Of a stretch of 64,000 nucleotides of DNA, positions 25,593-34,026 are shown piece by piece. Within the stretch, counting starts at the first letter, position 1; each line of letters begins with the position of its first letter. The translations under genes were made by a program, and so were the position numbers. The notes under the pieces are model-generated. The model ran no database searches, was not told where the DNA came from, and was given only the letters and a program-made list of their open reading frames with translations. Source of the DNA: Streptomyces endocoffeicus (GTDB taxonomy: Bacteria; Actinomycetota; Actinomycetes; Streptomycetales; Streptomycetaceae); the NCBI RefSeq assembly GCF_016741935.1, contig NZ_JAERRG010000003.1:248001-312000 (forward strand), in the 5' to 3' direction.

Positions 25593-26033
25593 ATGACGCG
25601 AGCCGCAGTACTGCACGGCCCGAACCTGAACCGGCTCGGCAAGCGCCGCCCCGACAAATACGGGCACGCGACGCTCGCCGACATCGAGCGCGATATCGAT
25701 GGCACCGCCGCCCGGCTCGGCATCGCGGTTGAGCACTTCCAGTCCAACCACGAAGGGGCGCTCATCGACTGGCTCCATGAGCGCCAGGACGGCCTCGACC
25801 TCATCGTCGTGAACCCCGCCGGGCTCACTCCCTACGGCTACTCACTGCTGGACGCCCTCAACGACACCGGTCTGCCCTTCGGCGTCGTACACATCTCCGC
25901 GTTCGCCGCCGTGGACGGAAGGACCCGCCCGGACATCTTCGCGGCGTCCGCGGCCGTCTATGCCTCAGGAATGGGATGGCACGGCTACGCACACGCTCTT
26001 GAGGCACTCAACGCCAAAATCAAGGAGGTGTGA
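25593..26033 (+). CDS. Type II 3-dehydroquinate dehydratase-like protein, divergent active site
   Basis: A 146-aa type II dehydroquinase homologue of usual length. By alignment from memory to the M. tuberculosis enzyme, the loop Arg (R18/R19), Tyr23, QSNHEG, Asn74, Asp87, His100 and Ser102 are kept, but the residue matching His81 is Pro80 and the canonical HISN-xx-REEFR stretch reads HISAFAAVDGRTR. It may be a catabolic dehydroquinase or one with altered substrate. ATG at 25593 follows GGAG. It is last in the operon with the transporter, oxidoreductase and TIM-barrel genes. Confidence 0.85.
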   Translation: MTRAAVLHGPNLNRLGKRRPDKYGHATLADIERDIDGTAARLGIAVEHFQSNHEGALIDWLHERQDGLDLIVVNPAGLTPYGYSLLDALNDTGLPFGVVHISAFAAVDGRTRPDIFAASAAVYASGMGWHGYAHALEALNAKIKEV

Positions 26034-26159
26034 GGGGACCGTAGGCAGGTCGGCGAGTTCTTGTCGGTCCACGACCCCGTCGTGAACCGGTATGCCGAGG
26101 CCGTCCGGCGCTGTGCCCCGGCCGGACGGCGCTGGACATCGGCATGGGAAAGGACGCGG

Positions 26160-26594
26160 TCAGGCGTCCGTCGATGTGGTGGTGGTCGTGCCGATGCGCG
26201 GCACGACGACGAGGAGCACGGCCGCCGCCGCGAGCAGATGCAGCACCTCGAGGGCTACGACGGTCAGGGCCTGGTCGGCGCCCACCAGCGGCCCGACGAG
26301 TAACAGCACCACGGCGACGGTCACGATCGCGGCGAAGGTACGCGTCGGCTGGGCCGTGCGCCGCGCGATGAGCAGCGCGGCGGTGCCGCCGACCAGGCTC
26401 ACCAGGAAGGCCGCGAGGCACGCCTGGACCGCGGTGACGGTGCTCTCGGTGCCGGACATGGTGACGTCGAAGTCGGCTCCGGCGGCGTCGAAGATCAGGT
26501 AGCCGACGAGGACGGCGACCGCCGCGGCCAGGGCCGCGGGTATGACGAGGCGGGCGATGGCGGCGGTGGGGCGGGTGGATGCGGTGTCGGTCAT
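26160..26594 (-). CDS. DUF6069-like small integral membrane protein
   Basis: A 144-aa protein with four predicted TM helices (first LVIPAALAAAVAVLVGYLIF; last EVLHLLAAAAVLLVVVP) and short polar tails. It resembles the uncharacterised DUF6069 membrane proteins of actinomycetes; that assignment is by overall appearance. ATG at 26594 follows GGAAGAAG. Downstream of a terminator, it is probably monocistronic. Confidence 0.7.
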   Translation of the reverse strand: MTDTASTRPTAAIARLVIPAALAAAVAVLVGYLIFDAAGADFDVTMSGTESTVTAVQACLAAFLVSLVGGTAALLIARRTAQPTRTFAAIVTVAVVLLLVGPLVGADQALTVVALEVLHLLAAAAVLLVVVPRIGTTTTTSTDA

Positions 26595-26746
26595 GGAACT
26601 TCTTCCGTGGCTCGGGAAAGTGTGTGGTGAGCGGCCCCGCGGGTCGGGTGGGACAGGAGTGGGGCCGTTCAGAGCCACGTCATTCTGCTTGTTGATCGTT
26701 TCAGAGGGCGCGCTTCCGGCCACGGGCGGCCCGCCGGCGGACATGG

Positions 26747-26785
26747 CGAAGCCCCCGGGATCCTGGGGAGTTCCCGGGGGCTTCG
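26747..26785. terminator. Strong hairpin terminator
   Basis: Perfect 14-bp stem (CGAAGCCCCCGGGA / TCCCGGGGGCTTCG) with an 11-nt loop, 55 bp beyond the stop of the leftward secreted hydrolase gene, separating it from the membrane-protein gene. Confidence 0.85.
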
Positions 26786-26839
26786 TATGCCCCTACGCTT
26801 CCGATCGTGGCAAAGACCCGTACACCGCCGCCGTGACGC

Positions 26840-28081
26840 CTATTGGACGAAGCGCACGTCGGGGTGGGACGGGGAAGGCCCGTCCAGCAGGTGTTGTGGC
26901 CGGCCGCGCAGGTGCTGGTGGAAGAACGCGGTGAGGTAGGCGCGCTGGGCGGCGGTGCTGCGGGTGGGGTCCACGGTCCCGATGTACTCTTCGCGCTTCT
27001 GGGCCGGGATGTCCAGGCGTTCGTCGAGTGCGGGCACGATCGTCTGGGCGTCGGTGTAGCTGAAGTGGGCGCCCCGTTCGAGGCTCAGGTCGCGCTTCCA
27101 GCCGGTCGAGTGGTCCCAGAGCGACTGCCAGGACGGCTCGTTCAGGTGGGTCTGATTGGCCTTGCCCATGAGCATGAACGGACGGTTCAGCCCTTCCAGC
27201 GCGACCGGCAGGAATTCGGTGCCGCTGTACTTGAGCGTGCCGTCCATGTCGATGCCTGCGTCGATGCGGTCGTCCGTGCGCATGGCCTCGGCCGCGGTGA
27301 TTCCGCCGGCCGAGTGGCCGTACATGCCGACCCGGGTCAGGTCGAGCGCCCCGCCCAGGCCGCGCGGCAGTTGGCGCCCCTCGGCATCGGGATTTCCGCC
27401 GTCCCGGAGGACGGCCAACTGGTCGAGGACGAAGCGGGTGTCGCGGACACGGGTCTCGATGGCCTGTTTGCGCTTCGCGGGATCGGTCAACGGGTCCTTT
27501 TGCAACTCGACCCGGCCGCCGGGGAACTCGACCGGGGACGTCTCATGAGTGTGGTCCATGGTGACCACCACATAGCCGCGGCCGGCGAGTTCCTCGGCGG
27601 TGGAGGTCCCCAGCGTGCGGGTGACCCCGAGGCCGGGGGAGTACAGCACGACCGGCCGGGGTGGGTGGCCGTCCACCGGGGCGCCGGTGGCGGCGTCCGT
27701 GCGGGTGGCGGCCCAGTCCACCTCGCCGGGACGTGCCAGGCCGAACGAGCCCGACTCGTCCACGGCACGGGCGGTGCCCGGCGGCATATGGGGCCGGCGG
27801 GGGTATCCGCTCGCCGAACGCGCCGGATACCAGACGCTGACCATCAGTTCCCGGTGCGTACCGGTGACCCAGGGGTCGGTCCGGGCGCGGTCGACGAGAT
27901 GGAGTTCGGTCACTCCGACCGGCTGCCGTCCCGTGGGTGGGGGCAGTTCGAAGCGCACGGGTTCCCGTACCGGATCGGGTAAGGGATCGGATGGGCCGGT
28001 GGCGGAGGCGGCCGTACCCGCGCCGGCGAGCAGCGAGAGGGCGAGGGCCACCGCGGTGGTGATACGTGCGTGGATTCGCAT
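26840..28081 (-). CDS. Secreted alpha/beta hydrolase, PAF-acetylhydrolase/lipase-like
   Basis: A 413-aa exported esterase-like enzyme. Sec signal peptide in residues 1-27 (RITTAVALALSLLAGAGTAASA), then an alpha/beta-hydrolase core with VVLYSPGLGVTR as oxyanion region, nucleophile motif GHSAGG near residue 256, and an HFSYTD histidine segment near 350. The arrangement resembles bacterial PAF-AH-like lipases. The start has no clear Shine-Dalgarno. It follows the lipoprotein gene on the same strand across a hairpin. Confidence 0.83.
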   Translation of the reverse strand: MRIHARITTAVALALSLLAGAGTAASATGPSDPLPDPVREPVRFELPPPTGRQPVGVTELHLVDRARTDPWVTGTHRELMVSVWYPARSASGYPRRPHMPPGTARAVDESGSFGLARPGEVDWAATRTDAATGAPVDGHPPRPVVLYSPGLGVTRTLGTSTAEELAGRGYVVVTMDHTHETSPVEFPGGRVELQKDPLTDPAKRKQAIETRVRDTRFVLDQLAVLRDGGNPDAEGRQLPRGLGGALDLTRVGMYGHSAGGITAAEAMRTDDRIDAGIDMDGTLKYSGTEFLPVALEGLNRPFMLMGKANQTHLNEPSWQSLWDHSTGWKRDLSLERGAHFSYTDAQTIVPALDERLDIPAQKREEYIGTVDPTRSTAAQRAYLTAFFHQHLRGRPQHLLDGPSPSHPDVRFVQ

Positions 28082-28109
28082 GCGGGCAACTCTGTCCCGG
28101 CGCGCGCGA

Positions 28110-28139
28110 GGACACCTCCGCCCGGAGGGGGAGGTGTCC
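28110..28139 (-). terminator. Hairpin between lipoprotein and hydrolase genes
   Basis: Perfect 10-bp stem (GGACACCTCC / GGAGGTGTCC) with a 10-nt loop. It could terminate the lipoprotein transcript or act as a leader attenuator for the hydrolase gene 29 bp downstream. Confidence 0.6.
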
Positions 28140-28182
28140 CCTGGTATTCCACCGAGTGTTCACACCGGTGTCCCGGGGCGTA

Positions 28183-28803
28183 CTAGCCGAGGTTCCACCT
28201 GCCGGTGCGTTCCTCGTCGACTCCGTTCGCGTTTATCTGGTACGTCACGGCCGTGATCTTCGCGTCTTCCGGCACATCGAAGATCACCCAACCGGTGGCC
28301 CGCTTGCCCGGCCGGAGGATCAGGGGGATGTCCAGGGACTCGCCGACGGTGGGGGAACCGGGCTTGCCGATGTACCCCTGCCCGGTCGAGTCGATGACCT
28401 TGGCCCCGTTGTACCCGCTCTGGTAGGTGCCCGTGCCGGTGCTGACGATCGTGAACTCCGTTGCGACCAGGCGCTTCCCGGCGGGGGCCTTGAAGTAGTC
28501 GACCGCCGCCTGGGCGCGGTCCACGTACTTCTTCAACGTGAAGTCGGCCCGAACCGTGCCCGTGGTGTCCAGGTTGATGGCCGGTCCCTCCAGCGTGAGG
28601 GTGTCGCCGAGCTTGCCGACCAGCGACCCCGCGCTGCTGGCCACGGCGTCGGGCGTCCGCTCACCGCCGGGTTCGGCGGCGCCGCTGGAGCCGGTGTTCC
28701 TCGTGGGCCCGGCCTTGTCGCCGTCCCCGTCCGAACCGCCGCATGCCACAAGGGTGGCGGTGAGTGTGACGACCGCCGCGGCGGCCACGATGGCACGATG
28801 CAT
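28183..28803 (-). CDS. DUF4352-type lipoprotein
   Basis: A 206-aa predicted lipoprotein. Signal peptide with lipobox LVAC (Cys21) followed by a GGSDGDGDK linker; the C-terminal 120 residues form an Ig-like DUF4352-type beta domain (ATEFTIVSTGTGTYQSGYNG, RATGWVIFDVPEDA). Such domains are found on cell-surface proteins of unknown role. ATG at 28803 follows GGGGGAA. It is divergent from a TetR gene. Confidence 0.8.
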   Translation of the reverse strand: MHRAIVAAAAVVTLTATLVACGGSDGDGDKAGPTRNTGSSGAAEPGGERTPDAVASSAGSLVGKLGDTLTLEGPAINLDTTGTVRADFTLKKYVDRAQAAVDYFKAPAGKRLVATEFTIVSTGTGTYQSGYNGAKVIDSTGQGYIGKPGSPTVGESLDIPLILRPGKRATGWVIFDVPEDAKITAVTYQINANGVDEERTGRWNLG

Positions 28804-29031
28804 GGAATTCCCCCGTACATTCCGTTGAACCCGATCAGTGTGGCGATGGCTGGAATCCTGGTACAGATCGGTGTGCATGGAATGCATGTTCTGTAACCGA
28901 ACGGTTCCAAAGGAATGGCGCGCCGCTTCGGTCATCGCTCCGTCCGCTGGACCTTTCCCGAGCTGAGCCGGGCACATGGCGGCCCGGAGTCCATTGTGGC
29001 CCATGCGGTCCAGAACTTGTATTGTGCGGAT

Positions 29032-29628
29032 ATGCCTCGACCTCGTGAGTTCGATGAAAATCGTGTGCTTCTCGCTATCCGTGACGAGTTCTGGGACAAG
29101 GGCTACGCGGCGACATCGATGGACGACCTGCTGCGCGTGAGCGGGCTGGGCAAAGGCAGCCTCTACGGGGCGTTCGGGGACAAGCGCAGCTTGTTCCTGC
29201 GGGTGCTGCGCGACTACGACGACGCGAACCTGCGGGTGCTGCGCGAGCGTCTGGTTTCCGCCGCGCGGGGGATCGACGTGGTGCGCGAGTTCGTGCTCGG
29301 CGTGACCGGCGATCCGACCGGGGCGGTCGCGCGTCGGGGTTGCCTGCTGGCCAACAGCAACGCCGAGCTTGCCACCGGCACTCCGGACGTCGCGGCTGAG
29401 GCTCGCCGCAGCTACGACGCGATCGCCACCGTCCTCACCGCGGCGCTGGAGCGCGCCCAGGGCGAAGGCGACCTCGACCCCGACATCGACCCTTCTGAGA
29501 CCGCCCGCGCGGCCCTCGTCGCGCAACTCGGCCTCATCGCTCTCGGGCGCACCGGCATGGACATCGGAGCGCTCACCGTAATAGCCCAGTCCGCCCTGGC
29601 GCGGTTGCTGCCCACTCCGGCGCGGTAG
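29032..29628 (+). CDS. TetR-family regulator of the adjacent SDR
   Basis: A 198-aa TetR protein (AcrR/YcdC-like) starting MPRPREFDENRVLLAI, with HTH segment TSMDDLLRVSGLGKGSLYGAF and a TetR_C domain. I start it at ATG 29032 because homology begins there; the open frame extends upstream to 28915 without support. GTCCA motifs upstream resemble those at the SDR promoter, suggesting autoregulation and control of the SDR. Confidence 0.86.
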   Translation: MPRPREFDENRVLLAIRDEFWDKGYAATSMDDLLRVSGLGKGSLYGAFGDKRSLFLRVLRDYDDANLRVLRERLVSAARGIDVVREFVLGVTGDPTGAVARRGCLLANSNAELATGTPDVAAEARRSYDAIATVLTAALERAQGEGDLDPDIDPSETARAALVAQLGLIALGRTGMDIGALTVIAQSALARLLPTPAR

Positions 29629-29952
29629 CGGCAACGCACCGGCCGACCTGTACCGCCACGGCCTGCGACCGGCTCCGAACCCTGGGGCGCGCCCTGAAGC
29701 TGTGCGCCGCGGCTCCTGCGGAGGGCCGCGCTCCGCGGGCCGGGCTCCTGTGCGCTGCGCTGTCAGTCGTCAGGCGACTCGAATCGCGACCCGGCGGGCC
29801 GATACCGCCGCGGCGGTCGGCGCTGCCGGTGGTGTGGCCCCGCGGTTGTCCGACCAGGGGTCGCGGGCCTCGATGCCGAAGCAATCTTGACCCCACGGTC
29901 CATATCGGGGAAGGTTATGGACGCAACAGTCCATAACTTGAAGGAGGGCGGC
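29629..29952. other. Intergenic region before the SDR gene
   Basis: 324 bp with no supported gene. The last 70 bp hold an inverted-repeat operator and an SDR promoter region; TTGACC at 29887-29892 is a possible -35. Confidence 0.5.
29914..29937. promoter_or_regulatory. Inverted-repeat operator GTTATGGAC-N6-GTCCATAAC
   Basis: Perfect 9-bp arms with a 6-bp centre, 15 bp before the SDR start; a further half-site GGTCCATA sits at 29898-29905. This is the expected type of TetR binding site. Confidence 0.7.
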
Positions 29953-30687
29953 ATGGCCGTCTTGGAAGACAAGGTCGCCGTGGTCACCGGGGCCAGCACC
30001 GGCATCGGGTTCGCGACCGCGCGCGCATTCCGCGACGAGGGCGCCACGGTGTTCATCACCGGTCGCCGCAAAGACGCGCTCGACGCCGCGGTTGCCGAGC
30101 TCGGACCTGGCGTGACCGGCGTGGTCTGCGACGCTTCGGTGCCCTCGGAGCTCGATGCGTTCTACCGCACCGTGCGCGACCAGGCCGGACGCATCGACGT
30201 GCTGGTCGCCAACGCCGGCGTCGGCACCGCGGCGCCGTTCGGCGAGGTGACGGAAGATCTGATCGACTCGGTGTTCGCCACCAACGTCAAGGGAACGATC
30301 TTCACTCTCCAGCAGGCGCTGCCGCTGCTCAGCACAAACGCTTCGGTGATCCTGACGGGTTCGACCGCTGCGACACGGCCCAACCAGGGACTTGAGGTCT
30401 ACGCGGCGTCGAAGGCCGCAGTCCGCACCCTCGCCCGCGGCTGGGCTCTCAGCGCGCGCACACATGGCTTCCGGGTCAACGTCGTATCCCCGGGCGGTAC
30501 GCGCACCTCTGGTCTGCTCGAGCTGGTCACACCCGAGATGCTCAAGCAGGCCGAAGGCGCTGTTCCCCTCGGCCGGCTTGCCGAGCCCGAGGAGATCGCC
30601 GCCGTGACGACGTTCCTCGCCTCGGACGCGTCGAGCTATGTCAACGGTGCCGAGTTCTTCGCCGACGGTGGATACGCGCAGGCATGA
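29953..30687 (+). CDS. Short-chain dehydrogenase/reductase
   Basis: A 244-aa classical SDR. Cofactor motif TGASTGIG at residues 13-20, NAG (VANAGVG), catalytic Ser in ILTGSTAATRPN and YAASK for the Tyr-Lys pair, plus SPGGTRT. ATG at 29953 follows AAGGAGGG. It is controlled in all likelihood by the TetR gene upstream through the inverted repeat. The substrate is unknown; TetR/SDR pairs like this often handle reactive carbonyls. Confidence 0.9.
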   Translation: MAVLEDKVAVVTGASTGIGFATARAFRDEGATVFITGRRKDALDAAVAELGPGVTGVVCDASVPSELDAFYRTVRDQAGRIDVLVANAGVGTAAPFGEVTEDLIDSVFATNVKGTIFTLQQALPLLSTNASVILTGSTAATRPNQGLEVYAASKAAVRTLARGWALSARTHGFRVNVVSPGGTRTSGLLELVTPEMLKQAEGAVPLGRLAEPEEIAAVTTFLASDASSYVNGAEFFADGGYAQA

Positions 30688-30947
30688 GCGCTCTCGTAAG
30701 CGCCGATCCAGGTGTGTCTCACGCACGGTCCGGGGCTGGGGCGGTGGCTTGGAGGAGGTGTGTCTCCCCCTGCCACGCGGCGGAGCCGCATACCTGCCGG
30801 AGTGCTGTGCCGGTTGTGGAGCGATCTTGTGAGATTCGGACACGTTTCGAACCCCGCCCCTTGCTTGTTCGTCCTCCAGTGCTGGAGCACCGGGATGTCT
30901 TCGCGACGGAGCGAAGGCCCCCGCGTGATGAACCGCACCACGAGCGA

Positions 30948-31850
30948 ATGGACAAGCACACCATGGGGCGACACCGACGAATATCCCGGCTTCCCCGGAC
31001 CACGCTGGCGTCACGAGCGGCGCTGGCCGCGGGGGCACTCGTGCCGACGATCGCCTCGGTGGGGTCGGCTCACGCGGCCACCCCGCAGGCGGCGATCTGC
31101 ACCTCGGACGAGCCGGGGCTCGCCGACAAACTCTCCGAAGACATCAACTCGGCACTGGACGGCTCCACCGCCACGACGGCGATCAGCCTCCACGACCGCA
31201 CCACGAACACCACCTGCACGCTCGATGCGGACCGGCCATTCGACTCCGCGAGCACGGTCAAGGTGACCGTGCTCGCCACGCTGCTGTGGGACGCGCAGAA
31301 GGACGATCGCGCCCTGACGCAGGAGGAGAAGGACCGTGCCACCGCCATGATCACGAAGTCCGACAACGATGCCACCACCGCGCTGTGGAAGCAGCTCGGG
31401 GCGGACAAGGTCAATGGATTCCTGCGGGCCGCGGGGATGACCAACACCGTCCTCGACAGCGAGGGACACTGGGGGCTCACCCAGATCACCGCGAACGACG
31501 AGGAAAAGCTCCTGAACCTGGTGACCCACGCGAACCCGGTGCTCAGCGAGGACTCCCGCGGCTACATCCTGAAGCTGACGAGCGAGGTCATCCCCTCACA
31601 GCGCTGGGGGACACCGGCCGGCGCGCCGGGCGACGCACAGGTGCATGTGAAGAACGGCTGGCTGGAGCGGGCCACGAACGGCTGGCGGGTGCACAGCCTG
31701 GGCGCCTTCACCGGCGGCGACCACGACTACACGATCACGGTGCTGTCGCAGGACAACGCCACGATGGACGATGGCATCGCCAATATCGAGGGCATCGCCC
31801 GGGCGGTCCACCAAGACCTCAACGCACCCGCTTCCAGCGCTCGGCCCTAG
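30948..31850 (+). CDS. Secreted class A beta-lactamase-fold serine hydrolase
   Basis: A 300-aa exported protein. N-terminal Arg-rich region and hydrophobic segment ending SVGSAHA (cleavage about residue 42). The active-site triad of the fold is present: SxxK as STVK near residue 102, SDN near 137 and KNG near 235, where class A enzymes usually have KTG. This could be a weak beta-lactamase or another serine hydrolase. ATG at 30948 is a best guess; 30963 is an alternative. The 260 bp upstream hold no gene. Confidence 0.83.
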   Translation: MDKHTMGRHRRISRLPRTTLASRAALAAGALVPTIASVGSAHAATPQAAICTSDEPGLADKLSEDINSALDGSTATTAISLHDRTTNTTCTLDADRPFDSASTVKVTVLATLLWDAQKDDRALTQEEKDRATAMITKSDNDATTALWKQLGADKVNGFLRAAGMTNTVLDSEGHWGLTQITANDEEKLLNLVTHANPVLSEDSRGYILKLTSEVIPSQRWGTPAGAPGDAQVHVKNGWLERATNGWRVHSLGAFTGGDHDYTITVLSQDNATMDDGIANIEGIARAVHQDLNAPASSARP

Positions 31851-31882
31851 CCCGGTCGGCCCGGTCAGCCCGGTCGGCGCGG

Positions 31883-32380
31883 TCAGCGCGTCCGTCCCGG
31901 TGTGTGGTGGTCCAGCAAGCGGGTGAGCAGCCCCACGAGTTGGTCGCGCTCGGCAGGGTTCAGCGGCGCGAGCAGTTCGTCGTGGAGTTCGTCCAGAACC
32001 TTGTCGAGGCGGCGTAGTCGGTGGCGGCCCCGGCGGGAGATCGTGATGGTGTTGCGGCGCCGGTCGTCGGGGTCCGGCGCCCGCTCGACGAGGCCACGCT
32101 CGGTCAGTTCGTTGAGCACACCGACCATGTCGCTGCGGTAGATGCCGGTGCGCCCGCTCAGCGCCGCCTGGCTGCCCGGCCCGTATTCCCGCAGCGAGGC
32201 GAGCACGGCGTAGTGCCACTTGCGGGCGTCGGCCCGGGCCAGCCCCTCGTTGATCAGCCGGTCCGACCGCGTGGTCAGTTGCGACAGCAGCCGGCTCGGC
32301 AGTCGACGCAGCCGTTCGGGCGTCTGGGGCACGCTGTCGTCGGGGACGTCCGCGGCTTCGGCTCTGGTCATGGCGCCCAT
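31883..32380 (-). CDS. MarR-family transcriptional regulator
   Basis: A 165-aa MarR protein. Winged-helix core with GSQAALSGRTGIYRSDMVGVLNELTERGLVERAPD and the DDRRRNTITIS wing. It is divergent from the dienelactone-hydrolase-like gene, with two palindromic operators between. An ATG at 32371 is a possible later start. Confidence 0.87.
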   Translation of the reverse strand: MGAMTRAEAADVPDDSVPQTPERLRRLPSRLLSQLTTRSDRLINEGLARADARKWHYAVLASLREYGPGSQAALSGRTGIYRSDMVGVLNELTERGLVERAPDPDDRRRNTITISRRGRHRLRRLDKVLDELHDELLAPLNPAERDQLVGLLTRLLDHHTPGRTR

Positions 32381-32391
32381 CCTACCGATTG

Positions 32392-32449
32392 CGTTAGTCC
32401 GACTAACGATGTACGTTCGCTCGCGCCGACAGCGTTAGTGCGACAAACG
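32392..32449. promoter_or_regulatory. Two MarR operators, CGTTAGTC-N-GACTAACG type
   Basis: Site 1 (32392-32408) is a perfect 8-bp palindrome with a 1-bp centre; site 2 (32433-32449) is the same pattern with two mismatches. They are 41 bp apart (centre to centre) between the divergent MarR and hydrolase genes. Confidence 0.78.
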
Positions 32450-32480
32450 TTTGTTGAGCGAACTTCACGGAAGGAAGACC

Positions 32481-33227
32481 TTGCCCACCACGACACTGCG
32501 GATTCCCACCCCGGACGGTGCGGCCGACGCCTTCGCCGCCTTCCCCGACCGTGGTGAGCGGCACCCAGGGGTGCTGCTGTACCCGGACGCCTTCGGTATC
32601 CGGCCCGTGCTGAAGGAGATGGCCCGCGAACTGGCCGGGCACGGGTACTACGTGCTCGTCCCCAACTTCTTCTACCGGCACGGCCCGGCACCGGTGATCG
32701 AACTTCCCGAGTACATCGGAGAGGAGGTCCGGCCCGCGCTCATCGGCCGGCTGATGCCCCTGATCGAGGAGCACACCACCGAACGGATCCTGCGCGACGC
32801 CGATGCCTACCTCCGGTTCCTCACCACCCGGCCCGAGGTCGGCGCCGGACCGGTCGGCGTGATCGGCTACTGCATAGGCGGCCTCCTGGCGATGCGCACC
32901 GCCGCGGCCCACCCCGGCCAGGTGGCCGCCCTCGCCGAATTCCACGGCCCCGTGGGCGCCGACGGTCCCGACGCCCTGCACCGCCTCTTCTCCACGCTCA
33001 CCGCTCAGGTCCATCTCGGCCACGCCGAGACCGACCTGACGCCCGAGGCCCTCGGCGAGCTCAACCAGGCCCTGGATGCCGCGGGTGTCGGCTACACCTC
33101 CGAGATCTACCCCGGCACCGTCCACGGCTTCACCATGTCCGACACCGACGCCTTCAGCCCCTCGGCACTGCGACACCACTGGGACCGGCTGCTCCCGCTC
33201 CTGGACCGCACCCTGGCGGGCGGCTGA
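32481..33227 (+). CDS. Dienelactone hydrolase-family protein
   Basis: A 248-aa cytosolic alpha/beta hydrolase of the dienelactone hydrolase family. The nucleophile motif GYCIGG (Cys, as in DLH) is near residues 129-134, and the His is in the late PGTVHGFTM segment. The TTG start at 32481 is fixed by GGAAGGAAG just upstream; an in-frame upstream start at 32451 would place the site inside the operator. Substrates of the family are lactones and esters. Controlled by the divergent MarR. Confidence 0.86.
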   Translation: MPTTTLRIPTPDGAADAFAAFPDRGERHPGVLLYPDAFGIRPVLKEMARELAGHGYYVLVPNFFYRHGPAPVIELPEYIGEEVRPALIGRLMPLIEEHTTERILRDADAYLRFLTTRPEVGAGPVGVIGYCIGGLLAMRTAAAHPGQVAALAEFHGPVGADGPDALHRLFSTLTAQVHLGHAETDLTPEALGELNQALDAAGVGYTSEIYPGTVHGFTMSDTDAFSPSALRHHWDRLLPLLDRTLAGG

Positions 33228-33297
33228 GGAGGCCTCCGGCCCGGGGGAGCGAACCCGACGGACGGATTTCCCGCGGTCCGACCTCTTCCCGCATCCG

Positions 33298-33321
33298 GTG
33301 CATGCACTGTATACACGGTAT
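33298..33321. promoter_or_regulatory. Palindrome cluster before the GntR gene
   Basis: GTGCATGCAC (33298-33307, perfect) is followed by TGTATACA (33308-33315, perfect) and GGTATAT. TATACA could serve as a -10 six bases before the ATG, implying a leaderless transcript that GntR would autoregulate. Confidence 0.5.
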
Positions 33322-34026
33322 ATGAGCCGAGAAGACAGAGGCCGCCGCGGTGATGCCCAAGGCGCCGACGCCCTCACCGACGAGCTGCGCCGGCTGATCG
33401 TCGAGGGCGTCTACCCACCGGGCCACCGACTGGTCCAGGACGAACTCGCCGACCGTTTCGGGGTGAGCCGCATCCCGCTGCGGGAGGCCATGCGCACCCT
33501 CGCGAGCGAGGGTCTGCTGCGCTCGACACCGGGCCGCGGCACGTTCGTCACGGTGCTGGACCTCGAGGAGATCGACGAGATCTACAACCTGCGGCGGCTC
33601 ATCGAGCCCAGTTTCGCCGAGCATGTCACCGAGCGGGTCTCCCGGCGCGACATCAGCCGGTTCGAGGAGATGGCGACGGCGATGGAGCGGGCCCAGGGGT
33701 CCGGCGCCGATATCTGGTCGCGGACGAACCTCGCCTTCCACCTGGACATGTACCGGCTGTCCCGGCTGCCCATGCGCTACGAGATCATCTCGCAGATGTA
33801 CCACCGGCTGGAGCCGTACTCCCGGTTCTACGTCCATGGCACCTCGGCGTACGGCCGCGTCCACCACGAGCACGCCGCGATGGTCCAGGCGCTGGCCGAC
33901 GGGGACGCGGAGGAGCTGGCCCGGCAGATCACGGCGCATATCGACGGCGGGCAGAAAGGGCTGCACACGGCCTGGGAGAACAGCAGCGGCGCCCTCCAGG
34001 CGTACTGGGCGGAGTCGGCCCGGTGA
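33322..34026 (+). CDS. GntR-family regulator (FCD/FadR-type) of the pxp operon
   Basis: A 234-aa GntR regulator. Winged-helix at about residues 18-80 (DELRRLIVEGVYPPGHRLVQ, SRIPLREAMRTLASEGL) and a C-terminal FCD effector domain. No Shine-Dalgarno precedes the ATG at 33322, in keeping with a leaderless mRNA. Its stop overlaps the pxpA start (GTGA). It probably senses the pathway ligand and controls this operon. Confidence 0.87.
   Translation: MSREDRGRRGDAQGADALTDELRRLIVEGVYPPGHRLVQDELADRFGVSRIPLREAMRTLASEGLLRSTPGRGTFVTVLDLEEIDEIYNLRRLIEPSFAEHVTERVSRRDISRFEEMATAMERAQGSGADIWSRTNLAFHLDMYRLSRLPMRYEIISQMYHRLEPYSRFYVHGTSAYGRVHHEHAAMVQALADGDAEELARQITAHIDGGQKGLHTAWENSSGALQAYWAESAR

Noticed and set aside
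30688..30947. Small ORFs between the SDR and the beta-lactamase-fold gene
   Set aside because: Cys/Arg-rich frames without start signals or conserved features; treated as upstream region.
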